A program made the translations under genes and the position numbers. A stretch of 64,000 nucleotides of DNA, from positions 1 to 64,000 of the forward strand of contig JAKAJO010000093.1 in NCBI GenBank assembly GCA_021813745.1. Direction: 5' to 3'. The DNA is from Acidobacteriota bacterium (GTDB lineage Bacteria; Acidobacteriota; Terriglobia; Terriglobales; Acidobacteriaceae). Shown in pieces: positions 7,927 to 16,613 of this stretch (position 1 is its first letter; every line of letters begins with the position of its first letter). Below the pieces are notes generated by a model, which worked only from the letters and a program-made list of their open reading frames with translations, did not search any database and was not told where the DNA came from.

Positions 7927-8634
7927 ATGCCGCCCAAACCCCAATCCTTTCAGGCTCGCCTCGAGGCCGCCGGCAAGCCCCTCTACTGGACCATCGCCCG
8001 CGTCCCCGTCGAGGTCATCGTCGCCCTACGTCGCGCCTGGCCCGGCTGGACCACCCGCCGCGTCCGCGGCACCATCAACGGCTTTGCTTTCCGCACCACG
8101 CTCTTTCCCGGCACCAACGGCGAAGGCTGCACGATCCTCGTCAATAAAAAGATGCAATCCGGCGCCGAGGCCCGTCCCGGCGACCGCGCCGCCTTCCGCC
8201 TTGAGCCCGACCTTGAACCCCGCTCCGACGAACACCCCGCCGAGCTCACCGCCGCTCTCAAGGGCCAGCGCACCCTTACCCGCTGGCTCCAGAGCTTCAG
8301 CCCCTCCGCCCGCCGCGAGATCGGCCACTGGGTCGCCCAGGCCAAATCCCCCGAAAGCCGCCAAAAGCGCGCCCTCCAGATGGTCGAGCGCCTGTTTCTC
8401 GTCATGGAGGGCGAGCAGGAAATCCCGCCGATTCTGCGTGTTGCCTTCCAGCGCGAGCCGCTCGCCGCCCGCGGCTGGCAGGCCATGACCCCCACCCAGC
8501 GCCGCGGCCACCTCTGGGGCATCTTCGGTTACCAGTCCGTCGCGTCCCGCGAGCGCCGCGCCGCCCAGGCCATTGACCACGCCCTCCGCATCGCCCGCAA
8601 AGACCCACCCCCAGCCGCTGAATCTCGCTGTTGA
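7927..8634 (+). CDS. DUF1905 + YdeI/OmpD-associated family protein
   Basis: The protein has 235 residues from the ATG at 7927; an upstream in-frame extension lacks coding character. The first half (VRGTINGFAFRTTLFPG, VNKKMQSGAEARPGDRAAF) is a DUF1905 beta-barrel. The second half (SPSARREIGHWVAQAKSPES near 150, then a helical tail) is the YdeI/OmdA domain. Members are linked to resistance to cationic peptides in enterics, but the mechanism is not established. The protein is cytosolic and stands alone; its stop lies 67 bases before the sigma-factor gene. Confidence 0.75.
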   Translation: MPPKPQSFQARLEAAGKPLYWTIARVPVEVIVALRRAWPGWTTRRVRGTINGFAFRTTLFPGTNGEGCTILVNKKMQSGAEARPGDRAAFRLEPDLEPRSDEHPAELTAALKGQRTLTRWLQSFSPSARREIGHWVAQAKSPESRQKRALQMVERLFLVMEGEQEIPPILRVAFQREPLAARGWQAMTPTQRRGHLWGIFGYQSVASRERRAAQAIDHALRIARKDPPPAAESRC

Positions 8635-8701
8635 AACTTTTTCCTGACGACCGCCGTTTTTCTGCGGCTTGGCTGCGTGGTTTGTCGTCTAATGGAATAC
8701 G

Positions 8702-9361
8702 ATGTCTGCCGCTGCCGCTCTTCGCTCGATCTTCGCTCCAGGCACCCATGCCAGCTCTGCCTCCGCCGCCGAACAGCTCGCGCGGCAGGAGAGCCTCGCC
8801 ATCGCCGAGGGCCTGAAGCAGCAGCAGGCAGGCCTTCTGGACGAACTGATCGTCCGCTATCAGCATCGTCTGTTGCGTTATCTCATCTTCCTCACGGGGA
8901 ATCGGGAACAGGCCGAAGACCTCTTCCAAGAGGTGTGGATGCGCGTGTTGACGCGTGGTGGGCAGTTCAACGCCAAGGCGCGGTTTGAGACATGGCTCTT
9001 TACGATTGCGCGCAATCTGGTGATCGATCAGAAGCGGAAGCGGACGATGAGCAGCCTGGACGAACTTTTCGAGGTGGGCGGGGACGATGACCGCCCGCTC
9101 GCATACGAGGTAGCGGACGGCCAGCCCAGCCCTTTTGACCGTTGCGCCAGCCAGGAAGACCGTGAGCGCGTGGCCGCTGCGCTCCTCCAGCTCGACACCC
9201 TCTACCGCGAAGTCCTTGTCCTCCGCTTCCATGAGGATCTCTCGCTCGAAGAGATTTCCAAGGTGACTCGTGCGCCTCTATCAACTGTTAAATCAAGACT
9301 TTACCGCGGATTGGCTGCACTCCGGCCTTTCGTTGAGGCGGCGTCACCGGAGGCCGTGTGA
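8702..9361 (+). CDS. ECF-type RNA polymerase sigma factor
   Basis: The protein has 219 residues with both ECF regions. Region 2 runs from about 50 to 115 (YQHRLLRYLIFLTGNREQ, AEDLFQEVWMRV, FETWLFTIARNLVIDQKRK). Region 4 runs from about 160 to 210 (YREVLVLRFHEDLSLEEISK, STVKSRLYRGLAALR). The linker and a 40-residue N-terminal extension are somewhat long for the group. The next gene overlaps its stop by 4 bases and encodes a small membrane protein, suggesting translational coupling with a membrane-bound partner. A GAAAC-17-CGTTTT arrangement at 8633-8660 might be an autoregulated promoter, but the match is weak. Confidence 0.9.
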   Translation: MSAAAALRSIFAPGTHASSASAAEQLARQESLAIAEGLKQQQAGLLDELIVRYQHRLLRYLIFLTGNREQAEDLFQEVWMRVLTRGGQFNAKARFETWLFTIARNLVIDQKRKRTMSSLDELFEVGGDDDRPLAYEVADGQPSPFDRCASQEDRERVAAALLQLDTLYREVLVLRFHEDLSLEEISKVTRAPLSTVKSRLYRGLAALRPFVEAASPEAV

Positions 9362-9741
9362 CACCTTCCGGCCCGGTCGCCCACACGGGACCCGAACCTG
9401 AGCGGGCCGGTTCTGTCGAAGACCTCGCTGCGGCCATCGCCGGGAACCATGCTCAGCACGACTGCTCCGCTGCCCACCGCACCCGCCGCGTCGTCCTCGC
9501 CTCCCTCGGCGTCCTCCAGGAACAGAAATCCTCCAGCCGCCGCAGCCGCGCTCTGGCCCTGCTTGCCGCCCTGCTCTTTCTCGTCGTCCTATCCCCACCC
9601 CTTTGCTGGATTGGCGATATCCTGATCGAAGACGAGCGCATCTCCTCCTTCGTCGGCCAGCTCACCCTCTGGGCACTCTTCGTCCTCGCCGCCCTGCTCG
9701 GCGCAGCCATCGTGGCCCGTCTCCTCCGCAGCCGCTCCTGA
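9358..9741 (+). CDS. Small membrane protein coupled to the sigma factor (possible anti-sigma)
   Basis: A 127-residue protein starting at a GTG that overlaps the sigma-factor stop (GTGA). A soluble N-terminal part of about 60 residues is followed by two membrane helices (ALALLAALLFLVVLSPPLCW and LWALFVLAALLGAAIVARLL). The topology and coupling fit an anti-sigma factor. The usual HxxxCxxC zinc motif is absent; only one Cys lies in HDCSAAH. The family is not recognised, so the anti-sigma role is a guess from context. Confidence 0.55.
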   Translation: MTPSGPVAHTGPEPERAGSVEDLAAAIAGNHAQHDCSAAHRTRRVVLASLGVLQEQKSSSRRSRALALLAALLFLVVLSPPLCWIGDILIEDERISSFVGQLTLWALFVLAALLGAAIVARLLRSRS

Positions 9742-9820
9742 CTCAATCACTGACCCAGTCCGGTACCCCGCGCGAAAAACCTTCGTGCCACCGCAACTTC
9801 TCTTTCTGCGCTCGCGTCCA

Positions 9821-9849
9821 TTGACTAGTGTCTCTGCTGCGGTTAAGTT
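9821..9849 (+). promoter_or_regulatory. Candidate sigma-70 promoter of the zinc-ribbon gene
   Basis: TTGACT (9821-9826), a 17-base spacer and TAAGTT (9844-9849) lie 34 bases before the ATG at 9883. An imperfect inverted repeat (GTGTCTCT near 9828 and AGAGACAC near 9866) brackets the promoter and could be an operator. Confidence 0.45.
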
Positions 9850-9882
9850 CTTTTGAAGCTGCCGTAGAGACACAAAGTCATC

Positions 9883-10407
9883 ATGCGCACTCCAGAATCA
9901 CTACACGCCACCGGCGAAACCCGCCTTGTCCCGCTCTGGTCGATCCTCGTATCGGCTGCGGTCTTCATCCTTGTCGAGTATTACTTCTGGATCGTCTTCC
10001 CGCAGACCCAGCACCATGTTCCGCCTCTCGGCCTTCGCATCTATCTCAATGTCTCCTGGGGCCTGCTCGCCGCGCTCTATATCCTCATGGTCGGCTTCGT
10101 CAGCCAGGATGCACCCCGGCGCGCCATGAGCGCCCGCTTCTGGATGCTCATCTGCTTCGTCATGCCCGGCGGCATCGGTGCTGTCCTCTACTTTCTGCTC
10201 CGCGCCCCGCTCGTCACCCGCTGCCCCGCCTGCAGCACCCACGTCCAGAGCGACTTCCACTTCTGCCCGCAGTGCAGCTACCAGCTTTCCGCCAGTTGCG
10301 GCAACTGCTTCCGCACCGTCCGCGCCACAGACCAGTTCTGCACCCGCTGCGGCCACGAGCTCGCCCGCGATCACATGCCCGCCCGCCTCCACGCCATGGG
10401 CGAGTAG
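9883..10407 (+). CDS. Three-helix membrane protein with double zinc ribbon
   Basis: The protein has 174 residues. Three membrane segments fill the first 110 residues (WSILVSAAVFILVEYYFWIV, YLNVSWGLLAALYILMVGFV, FWMLICFVMPGGIGAVLYFL). A cytosolic double zinc ribbon follows: CPACSTH...CPQC and CGNCFRT...CTRCG near 118-160. Such ribbons usually mediate protein or nucleic-acid contacts. The gene is monocistronic with its own promoter and ends about 90 bases before the response regulator. No enzymatic function can be assigned. Confidence 0.7.
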   Translation: MRTPESLHATGETRLVPLWSILVSAAVFILVEYYFWIVFPQTQHHVPPLGLRIYLNVSWGLLAALYILMVGFVSQDAPRRAMSARFWMLICFVMPGGIGAVLYFLLRAPLVTRCPACSTHVQSDFHFCPQCSYQLSASCGNCFRTVRATDQFCTRCGHELARDHMPARLHAMGE

Positions 10408-10497
10408 CCTCGCGACCAGCTCCGGACGCGTTTGACCCCGGCCACCGGCCTTCCTACAATCAAGAGTCAATCCAGCCTCGACTGGCCAGCGCCCCGC

Positions 10498-11334
10498 ATG
10501 TCCCTCTCCGCCCTCATCATCGATGACGAGCAGCTCGCCCGCGAAGAGCTCAGGTATCTCCTCGACCAGGTGGGCGATGTCGATGTCCTCGCTGAGGGCA
10601 GCAACGGCATTGAGGCGATCGAGCTCATCGAGCAACACCACCCCGACCTCGTCTTCCTCGACGTCCAGATGCCCGGCCTCGATGGCCTCGCCGCCGTCGA
10701 GCGCCTTATCAGCCGCCACAAGACAGAGCCCGCCGCCGAAGCCGAACCGCTCCCGCAGATTGTCTTCGCCACCGCCTATGACCAGTACGCCGTCCGCGCC
10801 TTTGACGTGAACGCCGTCGATTACCTGCTGAAGCCCTTTGACCGCGCCCGCGTCGAGCAGGCCCTCGAGCGTGTCCGGGCCCGCGTCCAAAACCCTCTCG
10901 CCGGCACGCCCGCTGACCTGCACGCCTCCGCCCAACCCCCTCCACAAATCGACGCGCTGCTGCGCCTGCTCAACCACCCCCAGGCCGCTGCGCGCCAGCC
11001 CCAGCGCCTCATCGTCCAGGCGCAGAGCCGCCTCCTGCTCGTCGACCAGGCCGAAATCTGCTTCGCCGCCATCGAGGAAGGCGTCATCCGCGTCGTCACC
11101 CAGACCTTCGAAGGCCAGTCCAAGTGCCGCACCCTCGAAGATCTGCTCGAGCTCCTCGACCCCGCGCTCTTCTGGCGCGTCCACCGCGGCTACGTCGTCA
11201 ACATCAACCACATCCGCGAAGTCGTCCCCTGGTTCAAGTCCAGCTACCAGCTCCGCATGAACGACAAAAAGCAGACCGAAATCCCCGTCAGCCGCGCCCA
11301 GACCAAGCGCCTCCGCGAGCTGTTCAATCTGTAG
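10498..11334 (+). CDS. LytTR-family response regulator
   Basis: The protein has 278 residues from the ATG at 10498. The receiver domain (1-125) has the acidic pair DD at 9-10, phosphoacceptor D55 in LVFLDVQMPG, and K near 113 in DYLLKPFDRA. A proline/alanine-rich linker leads to a LytTR DNA-binding domain from about 165 (RLIVQAQSRLLLVD ... FWRVHRGYVVNINHI ... EIPVSRAQTKRLRELF). LytTR regulators activate promoters by binding spaced direct repeats and usually pair with a LytS-type membrane kinase. No kinase gene is adjacent. An open frame of nearly 500 codons on the opposite strand is a codon-bias artefact. Confidence 0.92.
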   Translation: MSLSALIIDDEQLAREELRYLLDQVGDVDVLAEGSNGIEAIELIEQHHPDLVFLDVQMPGLDGLAAVERLISRHKTEPAAEAEPLPQIVFATAYDQYAVRAFDVNAVDYLLKPFDRARVEQALERVRARVQNPLAGTPADLHASAQPPPQIDALLRLLNHPQAAARQPQRLIVQAQSRLLLVDQAEICFAAIEEGVIRVVTQTFEGQSKCRTLEDLLELLDPALFWRVHRGYVVNINHIREVVPWFKSSYQLRMNDKKQTEIPVSRAQTKRLRELFNL

Positions 11335-11399
11335 CGTGCCACCGGGCAACGCACCTTCCAGATAGGCGACTCTACGGCAAGATGGCCGCAAAGGAGAAT

Positions 11400-11551
11400 C
11401 TTCTGAAATCCCCTTTGCTCAGGAAAGCGATGTTCCGTGCTGCTACGGCAGCCGTCAAGGCTCAAGATGAACTCGCTGCGCTAGGCCTTGACGGCTGCCT
11501 CGCAAGCCGAATCGCATCTTCAACTATCCTGAGCAAAGCAAATTTCAGAAG
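11400..11551. repeat. 150-bp imperfect inverted repeat
   Basis: The left arm (11400-11460) and right arm (11486-11551) are reverse complements in several blocks: CTTCTGAAAT/ATTTCAGAAG at the ends, CTTTGCTCAGGA (11413) with TCCTGAGCAAAG (11527), and GCAGCCGTCAAGG (11448) with CCTTGACGGCTGC (11486). The loop is about 25 bases. The transcript would fold into a long hairpin with internal bulges. It could be a degenerate non-autonomous mobile element, a structured RNA, or a barrier between the response regulator and the convergent TonB receptor gene. The rest of 11335-11759 shows no gene. Confidence 0.75.
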
Positions 11552-11759
11552 ACAACCTCTTCAACGATTTTTTCGCTAGACTCCGACCGGTATACTCATG
11601 GAAGAGATTCCTTAATATCTTGCGCGCAGATATTGTCTAACTCGGATCGCACCAGCTACACGGTCGATGAGGCTTACGTCAGGCCGGGTCGATTATTTTT
11701 ATGTCCAACATCGGAATCGGACCTCGGCGGACCATGCCTGCGTCACAGCGCGCAATGAT

Positions 11760-14687
11760 TCAAAAGCTCAGAGAAAGGCCCACGTTCAACAGCCGGTTGG
11801 CAACAGGATTGCCGACCTGCGCCGAATAAACACCGCTGGCGAGGGCGATCGACTGGCCAAAAAGCGGGGAACCGAGGATGCCGATTGGCGTGGCAAGGTT
11901 GACGTTGTTCAGCGCATTCAGAGCGGAGATGCTCAGAGTGAGCGCGTAGCGGCGGTTTGTTGCCCCGCCAAGGTTTGTGCCGCCGCCGCTGCTCAGGCCG
12001 CGTCCGCCAAGGCCCCGATTCCGCCCCCCTTCTGTTTCGGGTGCGGAACCTTCTCCGCCATGCTTCTCACTGACCACGCGACCAAATCCAAACGTGCGGC
12101 TGAGCCGCATGTTCAACATGAAATTATTCGGCCCCGTCTCTGTGTTGGGACGGATGGGGATATCGTTTGGCCCAGGAGCGATATTGAAAGAGCCGTACTT
12201 TGTTACCACCACGTTGGCCGGGGGCGTCGAGGCAGTTGCCAGCGCAGGGCGGGCATCGTAAACGCCGGTTCCGTAAAGATCTTGCGGAAGCTGGATGCTG
12301 AATGGCTGTCCGGAACTCGCAATGAGCATTGGGCTGAGACGGAAGGCGAATGGCACGGCAAAGCTACCGCCCATGACAACGCGATGGCGAATGTCAAAGC
12401 TGGTGCGTCCATAATCCTGGGAAAGATCCCAGGGATTGGTCTGGAAGCTGAATTCTCCGGCGGGGCTGCTCTGCATGTTCAATCCTGCATCGCCGTTCGC
12501 AGTGTTGAACACGTAGTAGCCGAACAGTGAGGCCCTGCTGGTCTGAACATGGATATTTGCAACCAATTGCGTCTGCTTGTAGATGGCGGCAGACTCGTAG
12601 CTGTAAATGTTCCCGGCAGCGTTCCCCAGCGGCCTGACACCGCTGGTCGGATCGGCGGGATTAAAGGTCCCAGGCAATGGCGCGTTGATGTCATTCGCCA
12701 GGAACTGGTGAACGCCGCGAGAATTGACATACGTTAGCGAGGCGGTTGTACTGCCCGATAGTTGCCGTTCCACGCTGACGGCAGTGTCCATTTCATAAGG
12801 GAAGACAAGGTTTGGGGCAATGCGGAAGGTCGTGGGCGCCGAGGTTGCAGCGCTCGTAAGGTCAGAGAGGGGTGGCGCGGTCGGGAAGAAATCGGGATTA
12901 TTGATGATATAGGTCTGCTGATTTTGTCCATTCAAACGGGCCGCGATCATCATGTGGTCATCGTCAAGGTGTGTATAAAAGATGCCCCATCCTGCTCGAA
13001 GCACGGTCTTGGTATTCGATCCGTGTCCCAGCCCCCAGGCGAGGCCGATCCTCGGTGCCCAATTGACGCGCCTGCTGACGTAGTTTTCCGATTCAAGGCG
13101 CAGGCCGTAGCTGGCCGTGAGGTGCGGCGTGGCGCGCCAGTCGTCATTGATGAAGAGGTCACCGTCAATACGATTGATTGAGGCCAGGAGATTGCCTGCC
13201 GTGACGCTGAACTGGCTGGGGCCGTATCCGGCCGCCTGAATCTGAACCATCGTCATGCCGTTCTGCAGCCCTTGCAATGTCTTCTGGTAATCCGTCAGCG
13301 AGTTGAACGTGTACGTGCCGTTGAACCCTCCATTCGTGGCCTCGCTGCGAGGCAGGTCAAGCAGAGTACCGCCAAACTCGACTTGGTGCTTGTGGAAAGT
13401 CAGGGTCGTATAGTTTTGGATGGTGTAGTGCGTCTCGGAGCGGTTGAACGTGCCCGAATTGTCACCGCCTCCAGTGAATGCGCCGAGGACCTCGATCGTT
13501 GGTGAGAAGTCCTGCGGCGTCTCCGTATTGTGGAAGTGGAGATATTGAAAGAAAGTCTGATTGACGAGGCGCGGGCTCAAAACCTGAGTGTCAATAATCT
13601 GAACGTTCTGGTGATGGAATACCCTGTCGTAGGCCTGCGACGGAAGGGATTGCGTGTCGACGCCGTCATTGTGGTCGCTGATCGCATAATAGCGGTACGC
13701 TGCGCTGAATGTATTCTTCTGACCCAGCTGAATATCTGCATGAGGACTGAAGTTGGTAAGGATACGAGGATTCAGAACCGAAGTCACATAAGGTACGACA
13801 TTCAAATTCGAATCGAGCACGTCCGTATTGACGAGGCTGGCGCGATTGATATTGCGACGCTCGAAGTCGAAGAAGAACGATGCATTCTTCCAGAGCGGTC
13901 CGCCGAGGTCTGCGTCCCAGAGCCACGTATGGTACGAGGGAGGCGGCGCATTCGATGCGGACAGAAACGTGCTGATGGCATTCATCACCGAGTCGTTGTA
14001 TTCGCTCGAAACATCTCCGTGGAATGCTGAGGCCCCTGGCTTGGTGAAAATATCGATCCGTCCATACCCCAGGCGATCGTTTTCCGCTGTGAAGGGATTG
14101 GAGTTGACGCGGATCTCGCGGATCGCCGATTTGGGCGGCATATCGCTGCCCGTGAGGCCGTTGACGTAAATCTCAGCCCCGCTCGCTCCGACTGAAGGGC
14201 CCGCCAGGGATGCTATCTGGTTCTGGAGTTCGTCCGGGTCATTGGAAAGGGCATTCATGTTGTTGCCCGCGACGGACACAGACGAGGCATTCGATTGCGG
14301 CGACACTTCCAGCTGAGGAGCGTTTCCCTGAACGAGAACCTGTTGCGACTCGGTTGCGATGACCAGACGGATGTCCAGCGTAACGATGTGTCGTGAGGCC
14401 GAAATGGCGATTTGCCTTGATGTCGTCCGAAAGCCGGATGCCTCGGCCGTTACCCTGTATTGCCCAGCAGTCAAACCCGTGATGCGATAGCGTCCCTCTC
14501 CATCGGTTTGTACGGTGCGGGCAGGCCCCGAAGGTTTTAGCTCAACAACGACGGACGCGCCCGGTATCACAGCTCCGGAGGGATCCATGACATGTCCCTC
14601 AAGAACATCGGGCTTTTGTGCATGGGCCGCCCCACATATCCACATCATGAACGTGAGGCAGTAAATTAGATACCATCGGAGCGACAT
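11760..14687 (-). CDS. TonB-dependent receptor, Oar-like, with carboxypeptidase-regulatory domain
   Basis: The protein has 975 residues from the ATG at 14687; the longer open frame upstream would overlap the divergent cytochrome and lacks a signal. A signal peptide (MSLRWYLIYCLTFMMWICGA, cut near AHAQ) is followed by a carboxypeptidase-regulatory beta-sandwich (residues about 30-115: VMDPSGAVIPGASVVV, GRYRITGLTAGQYRV). Then come a plug domain and a long outer-membrane barrel ending in LNVGLSLSF, with a C-terminal aromatic residue as usual for such barrels. Oar-type receptors are abundant in acidobacteria and import oligosaccharides, peptides or metal complexes. It is divergent from the nine-heme cytochrome gene, with about 250 bases between the starts. 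The ligand is unknown. Confidence 0.85.
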   Translation of the reverse strand: MSLRWYLIYCLTFMMWICGAAHAQKPDVLEGHVMDPSGAVIPGASVVVELKPSGPARTVQTDGEGRYRITGLTAGQYRVTAEASGFRTTSRQIAISASRHIVTLDIRLVIATESQQVLVQGNAPQLEVSPQSNASSVSVAGNNMNALSNDPDELQNQIASLAGPSVGASGAEIYVNGLTGSDMPPKSAIREIRVNSNPFTAENDRLGYGRIDIFTKPGASAFHGDVSSEYNDSVMNAISTFLSASNAPPPSYHTWLWDADLGGPLWKNASFFFDFERRNINRASLVNTDVLDSNLNVVPYVTSVLNPRILTNFSPHADIQLGQKNTFSAAYRYYAISDHNDGVDTQSLPSQAYDRVFHHQNVQIIDTQVLSPRLVNQTFFQYLHFHNTETPQDFSPTIEVLGAFTGGGDNSGTFNRSETHYTIQNYTTLTFHKHQVEFGGTLLDLPRSEATNGGFNGTYTFNSLTDYQKTLQGLQNGMTMVQIQAAGYGPSQFSVTAGNLLASINRIDGDLFINDDWRATPHLTASYGLRLESENYVSRRVNWAPRIGLAWGLGHGSNTKTVLRAGWGIFYTHLDDDHMMIAARLNGQNQQTYIINNPDFFPTAPPLSDLTSAATSAPTTFRIAPNLVFPYEMDTAVSVERQLSGSTTASLTYVNSRGVHQFLANDINAPLPGTFNPADPTSGVRPLGNAAGNIYSYESAAIYKQTQLVANIHVQTSRASLFGYYVFNTANGDAGLNMQSSPAGEFSFQTNPWDLSQDYGRTSFDIRHRVVMGGSFAVPFAFRLSPMLIASSGQPFSIQLPQDLYGTGVYDARPALATASTPPANVVVTKYGSFNIAPGPNDIPIRPNTETGPNNFMLNMRLSRTFGFGRVVSEKHGGEGSAPETEGGRNRGLGGRGLSSGGGTNLGGATNRRYALTLSISALNALNNVNLATPIGILGSPLFGQSIALASGVYSAQVGNPVANRLLNVGLSLSF

Positions 14688-14936
14688 GAAGGAGTAATCC
14701 TTATGAATCTGCACAAATGCTTCTTCGGCCACACCAAGCGATTCCGCTATTTGCACTATGAGAAATAGTAGCCGGTGTTGCGCCTGACTTTTCCCGTAAT
14801 TCGAAAGACGCGCGGCATTCCTGGCAAGATCAGAACCTGGGCAGGTGATTCGCCCGCGGACTTGGGGATTTGCTGCATTCTGCCTCCAGTGCGCTTTTAT
14901 CCGCGCTGACAGGTCGGCGTACTCGTGGAACTGCGA

Positions 14937-16613
14937 ATGAGGCTCAACAGCATGTCCATTGGGACTAAATTGTGGAGGCGAATTGCCTGGGTGGCCCTCG
15001 GGGCAGTCGCCCTGGCTGCGGTTGTACTCTTGCTGGCGATTTGGCGTGGATTTCGCGCGAGCGAGCCGCCCGGAGTGATGGAGACCGCCGTGGCCCGCCG
15101 CGTAAGAGATCTTGCCATTCCCCTGCACGAGCAGCGCAAGAAGAATCCCCTGGCGGGTGACGCTGCGGCGCTGCAACAGGGCCGTGAGCTGTTTCTGGCC
15201 GACTGCGCGACCTGCCATGGAGTCGATGGCAGCGGTACGACAAGGATTGGCACCCATCTGTATCCGCGGGCACCCGACTTGCGATCCGCTCCTACACAAA
15301 ACCTGAGCGATGGCCAACTCCACTTCATCATTTCAAACGGAGTGCGCTTCACAGGCATGCCGGCGTTGGATAGTGCCCATCGGGTTACGGGGCAGCATAG
15401 CTGGAAACTGGTGCTCTTTGTCCGCAGTTTGCGGCCGCTATCGCAATCCGAGCGGGCTGAAGAGGCACAGACGCTGGTCTCGGCACATTATGTTGGTTCT
15501 CAGGCGTGCCAGCAATGCCACCTGTCCATCTATCAGCGCTGGAAGAAGTCGCCCATGGCGAATGTAGTGCACGATCCCCGCGCCGATCCTCATGCCATCA
15601 TTCCTGATCTCTCAACAAATACTGTCTCGCGGTTTTCCATGGAACAGGTGGCGTTCGCATATGGAACCCTTTGGAAACAGCGATACTTCACTCGGGTGGG
15701 CAACAATCTCTACCCCTTGCCTGTGCAATGGGACATTCGCTATCGAAAATGGCTGCCGTATCACGTTCCGTCACAGGGTGCCGATTGGTGGGCGCATCTC
15801 TATCCAGACGACAACATGCACCGGCCTACCGGGCCAACGTGCGATGGCTGCCATTCTGTCGGTTACAACATTCAGACCCACACCCCGGTCGAGTGGAATG
15901 TCGGATGCGAACGCTGCCACGGTCCAGGCAGTCTGCATGTTCAACACCCCACGCGCGGCAACATCATCAACACTGCACATCTGGATGCGGTGGCGGAAAA
16001 CGACGTCTGCATTCAATGTCATTCGCAGGGACGGCCGCTCACAGGAGAGATTCAAGGCCAATATTATGACTGGCCGGTAGGCTATCAGGTTGGACTACAA
16101 CTGCGGGATTACTGGAAGCTCGAGGAATGCAGTCTGGGGCAAACAGATTTCTACTACTTTCCTGATTGCACAGCCCACAAGAATCGGATGCAGGGCAATG
16201 ATTTCGTGCAGAGCGTGATGTATCGCCATCAGATCAGTTGCTCGTCATGTCACGATGCCCATGGCACAAAAAATTACGCAGAGCTCATCAAACCCGCGAA
16301 TGAGATATGTCTCGACTGCCATGGCCCGATGTCTCCGAACGGGCCGCATACTGTGACCCTTGAGGAGCACACCCATCACAAGGCCGGAAGCGCAGGCAGC
16401 CAGTGCGTGGCTTGTCACATGCCGGCCATTGAAGCAGAAGGTGTTCCAGGCACCTTCGTCCATGCCCATACTTTTCGGTTCATCACGCCGGAAATGACGG
16501 AGAAGTACGGGATTCCCAATCCGTGTACAACCTGCCACCGCAATAAAACAACCGCCTGGGCCGTAGAAGCAATGGGGCGGTGGAATGGAGAACTTCCCTG
16601 GCGTGTGCGATGA
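14937..16613 (+). CDS. Nine-heme c-type cytochrome, membrane anchored
   Basis: The protein has 558 residues from the ATG at 14937; a GTG four codons upstream is possible. One N-terminal helix (WVALGAVALAAVVLLLAIW) anchors it to the inner membrane with the rest in the periplasm. Nine CxxCH sites are visible in order: CATCH, CQQCH, CDGCH, CERCH, CIQCH, CSSCH, CLDCH, CVACH and CTTCH. The first sits in a class-I cytochrome c domain (about 80-180). The others form a cytochrome c554/multiheme module beginning at YVGSQACQQCH. It probably relays electrons across the periplasm. It lies about 420 bases before the first arsR gene and is not clearly co-transcribed with it. Confidence 0.85.
   Translation: MRLNSMSIGTKLWRRIAWVALGAVALAAVVLLLAIWRGFRASEPPGVMETAVARRVRDLAIPLHEQRKKNPLAGDAAALQQGRELFLADCATCHGVDGSGTTRIGTHLYPRAPDLRSAPTQNLSDGQLHFIISNGVRFTGMPALDSAHRVTGQHSWKLVLFVRSLRPLSQSERAEEAQTLVSAHYVGSQACQQCHLSIYQRWKKSPMANVVHDPRADPHAIIPDLSTNTVSRFSMEQVAFAYGTLWKQRYFTRVGNNLYPLPVQWDIRYRKWLPYHVPSQGADWWAHLYPDDNMHRPTGPTCDGCHSVGYNIQTHTPVEWNVGCERCHGPGSLHVQHPTRGNIINTAHLDAVAENDVCIQCHSQGRPLTGEIQGQYYDWPVGYQVGLQLRDYWKLEECSLGQTDFYYFPDCTAHKNRMQGNDFVQSVMYRHQISCSSCHDAHGTKNYAELIKPANEICLDCHGPMSPNGPHTVTLEEHTHHKAGSAGSQCVACHMPAIEAEGVPGTFVHAHTFRFITPEMTEKYGIPNPCTTCHRNKTTAWAVEAMGRWNGELPWRVR

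Noticed and set aside
8633-8660. ECF autoregulated promoter before the sigma-factor gene
   Set aside because: The -35-like GAAAC overlaps the upstream stop codon and the -10 match CGTTTT is poor; the better CGTCTAA at 8687 has no -35 at the right distance.
9901-11391. 496-codon open frame on the minus strand opposite the zinc-ribbon and response-regulator genes
   Set aside because: The plus strand encodes clear zinc-ribbon and LytTR domains with start signals; the minus frame has no recognisable domain and arises from GC-rich codon bias.
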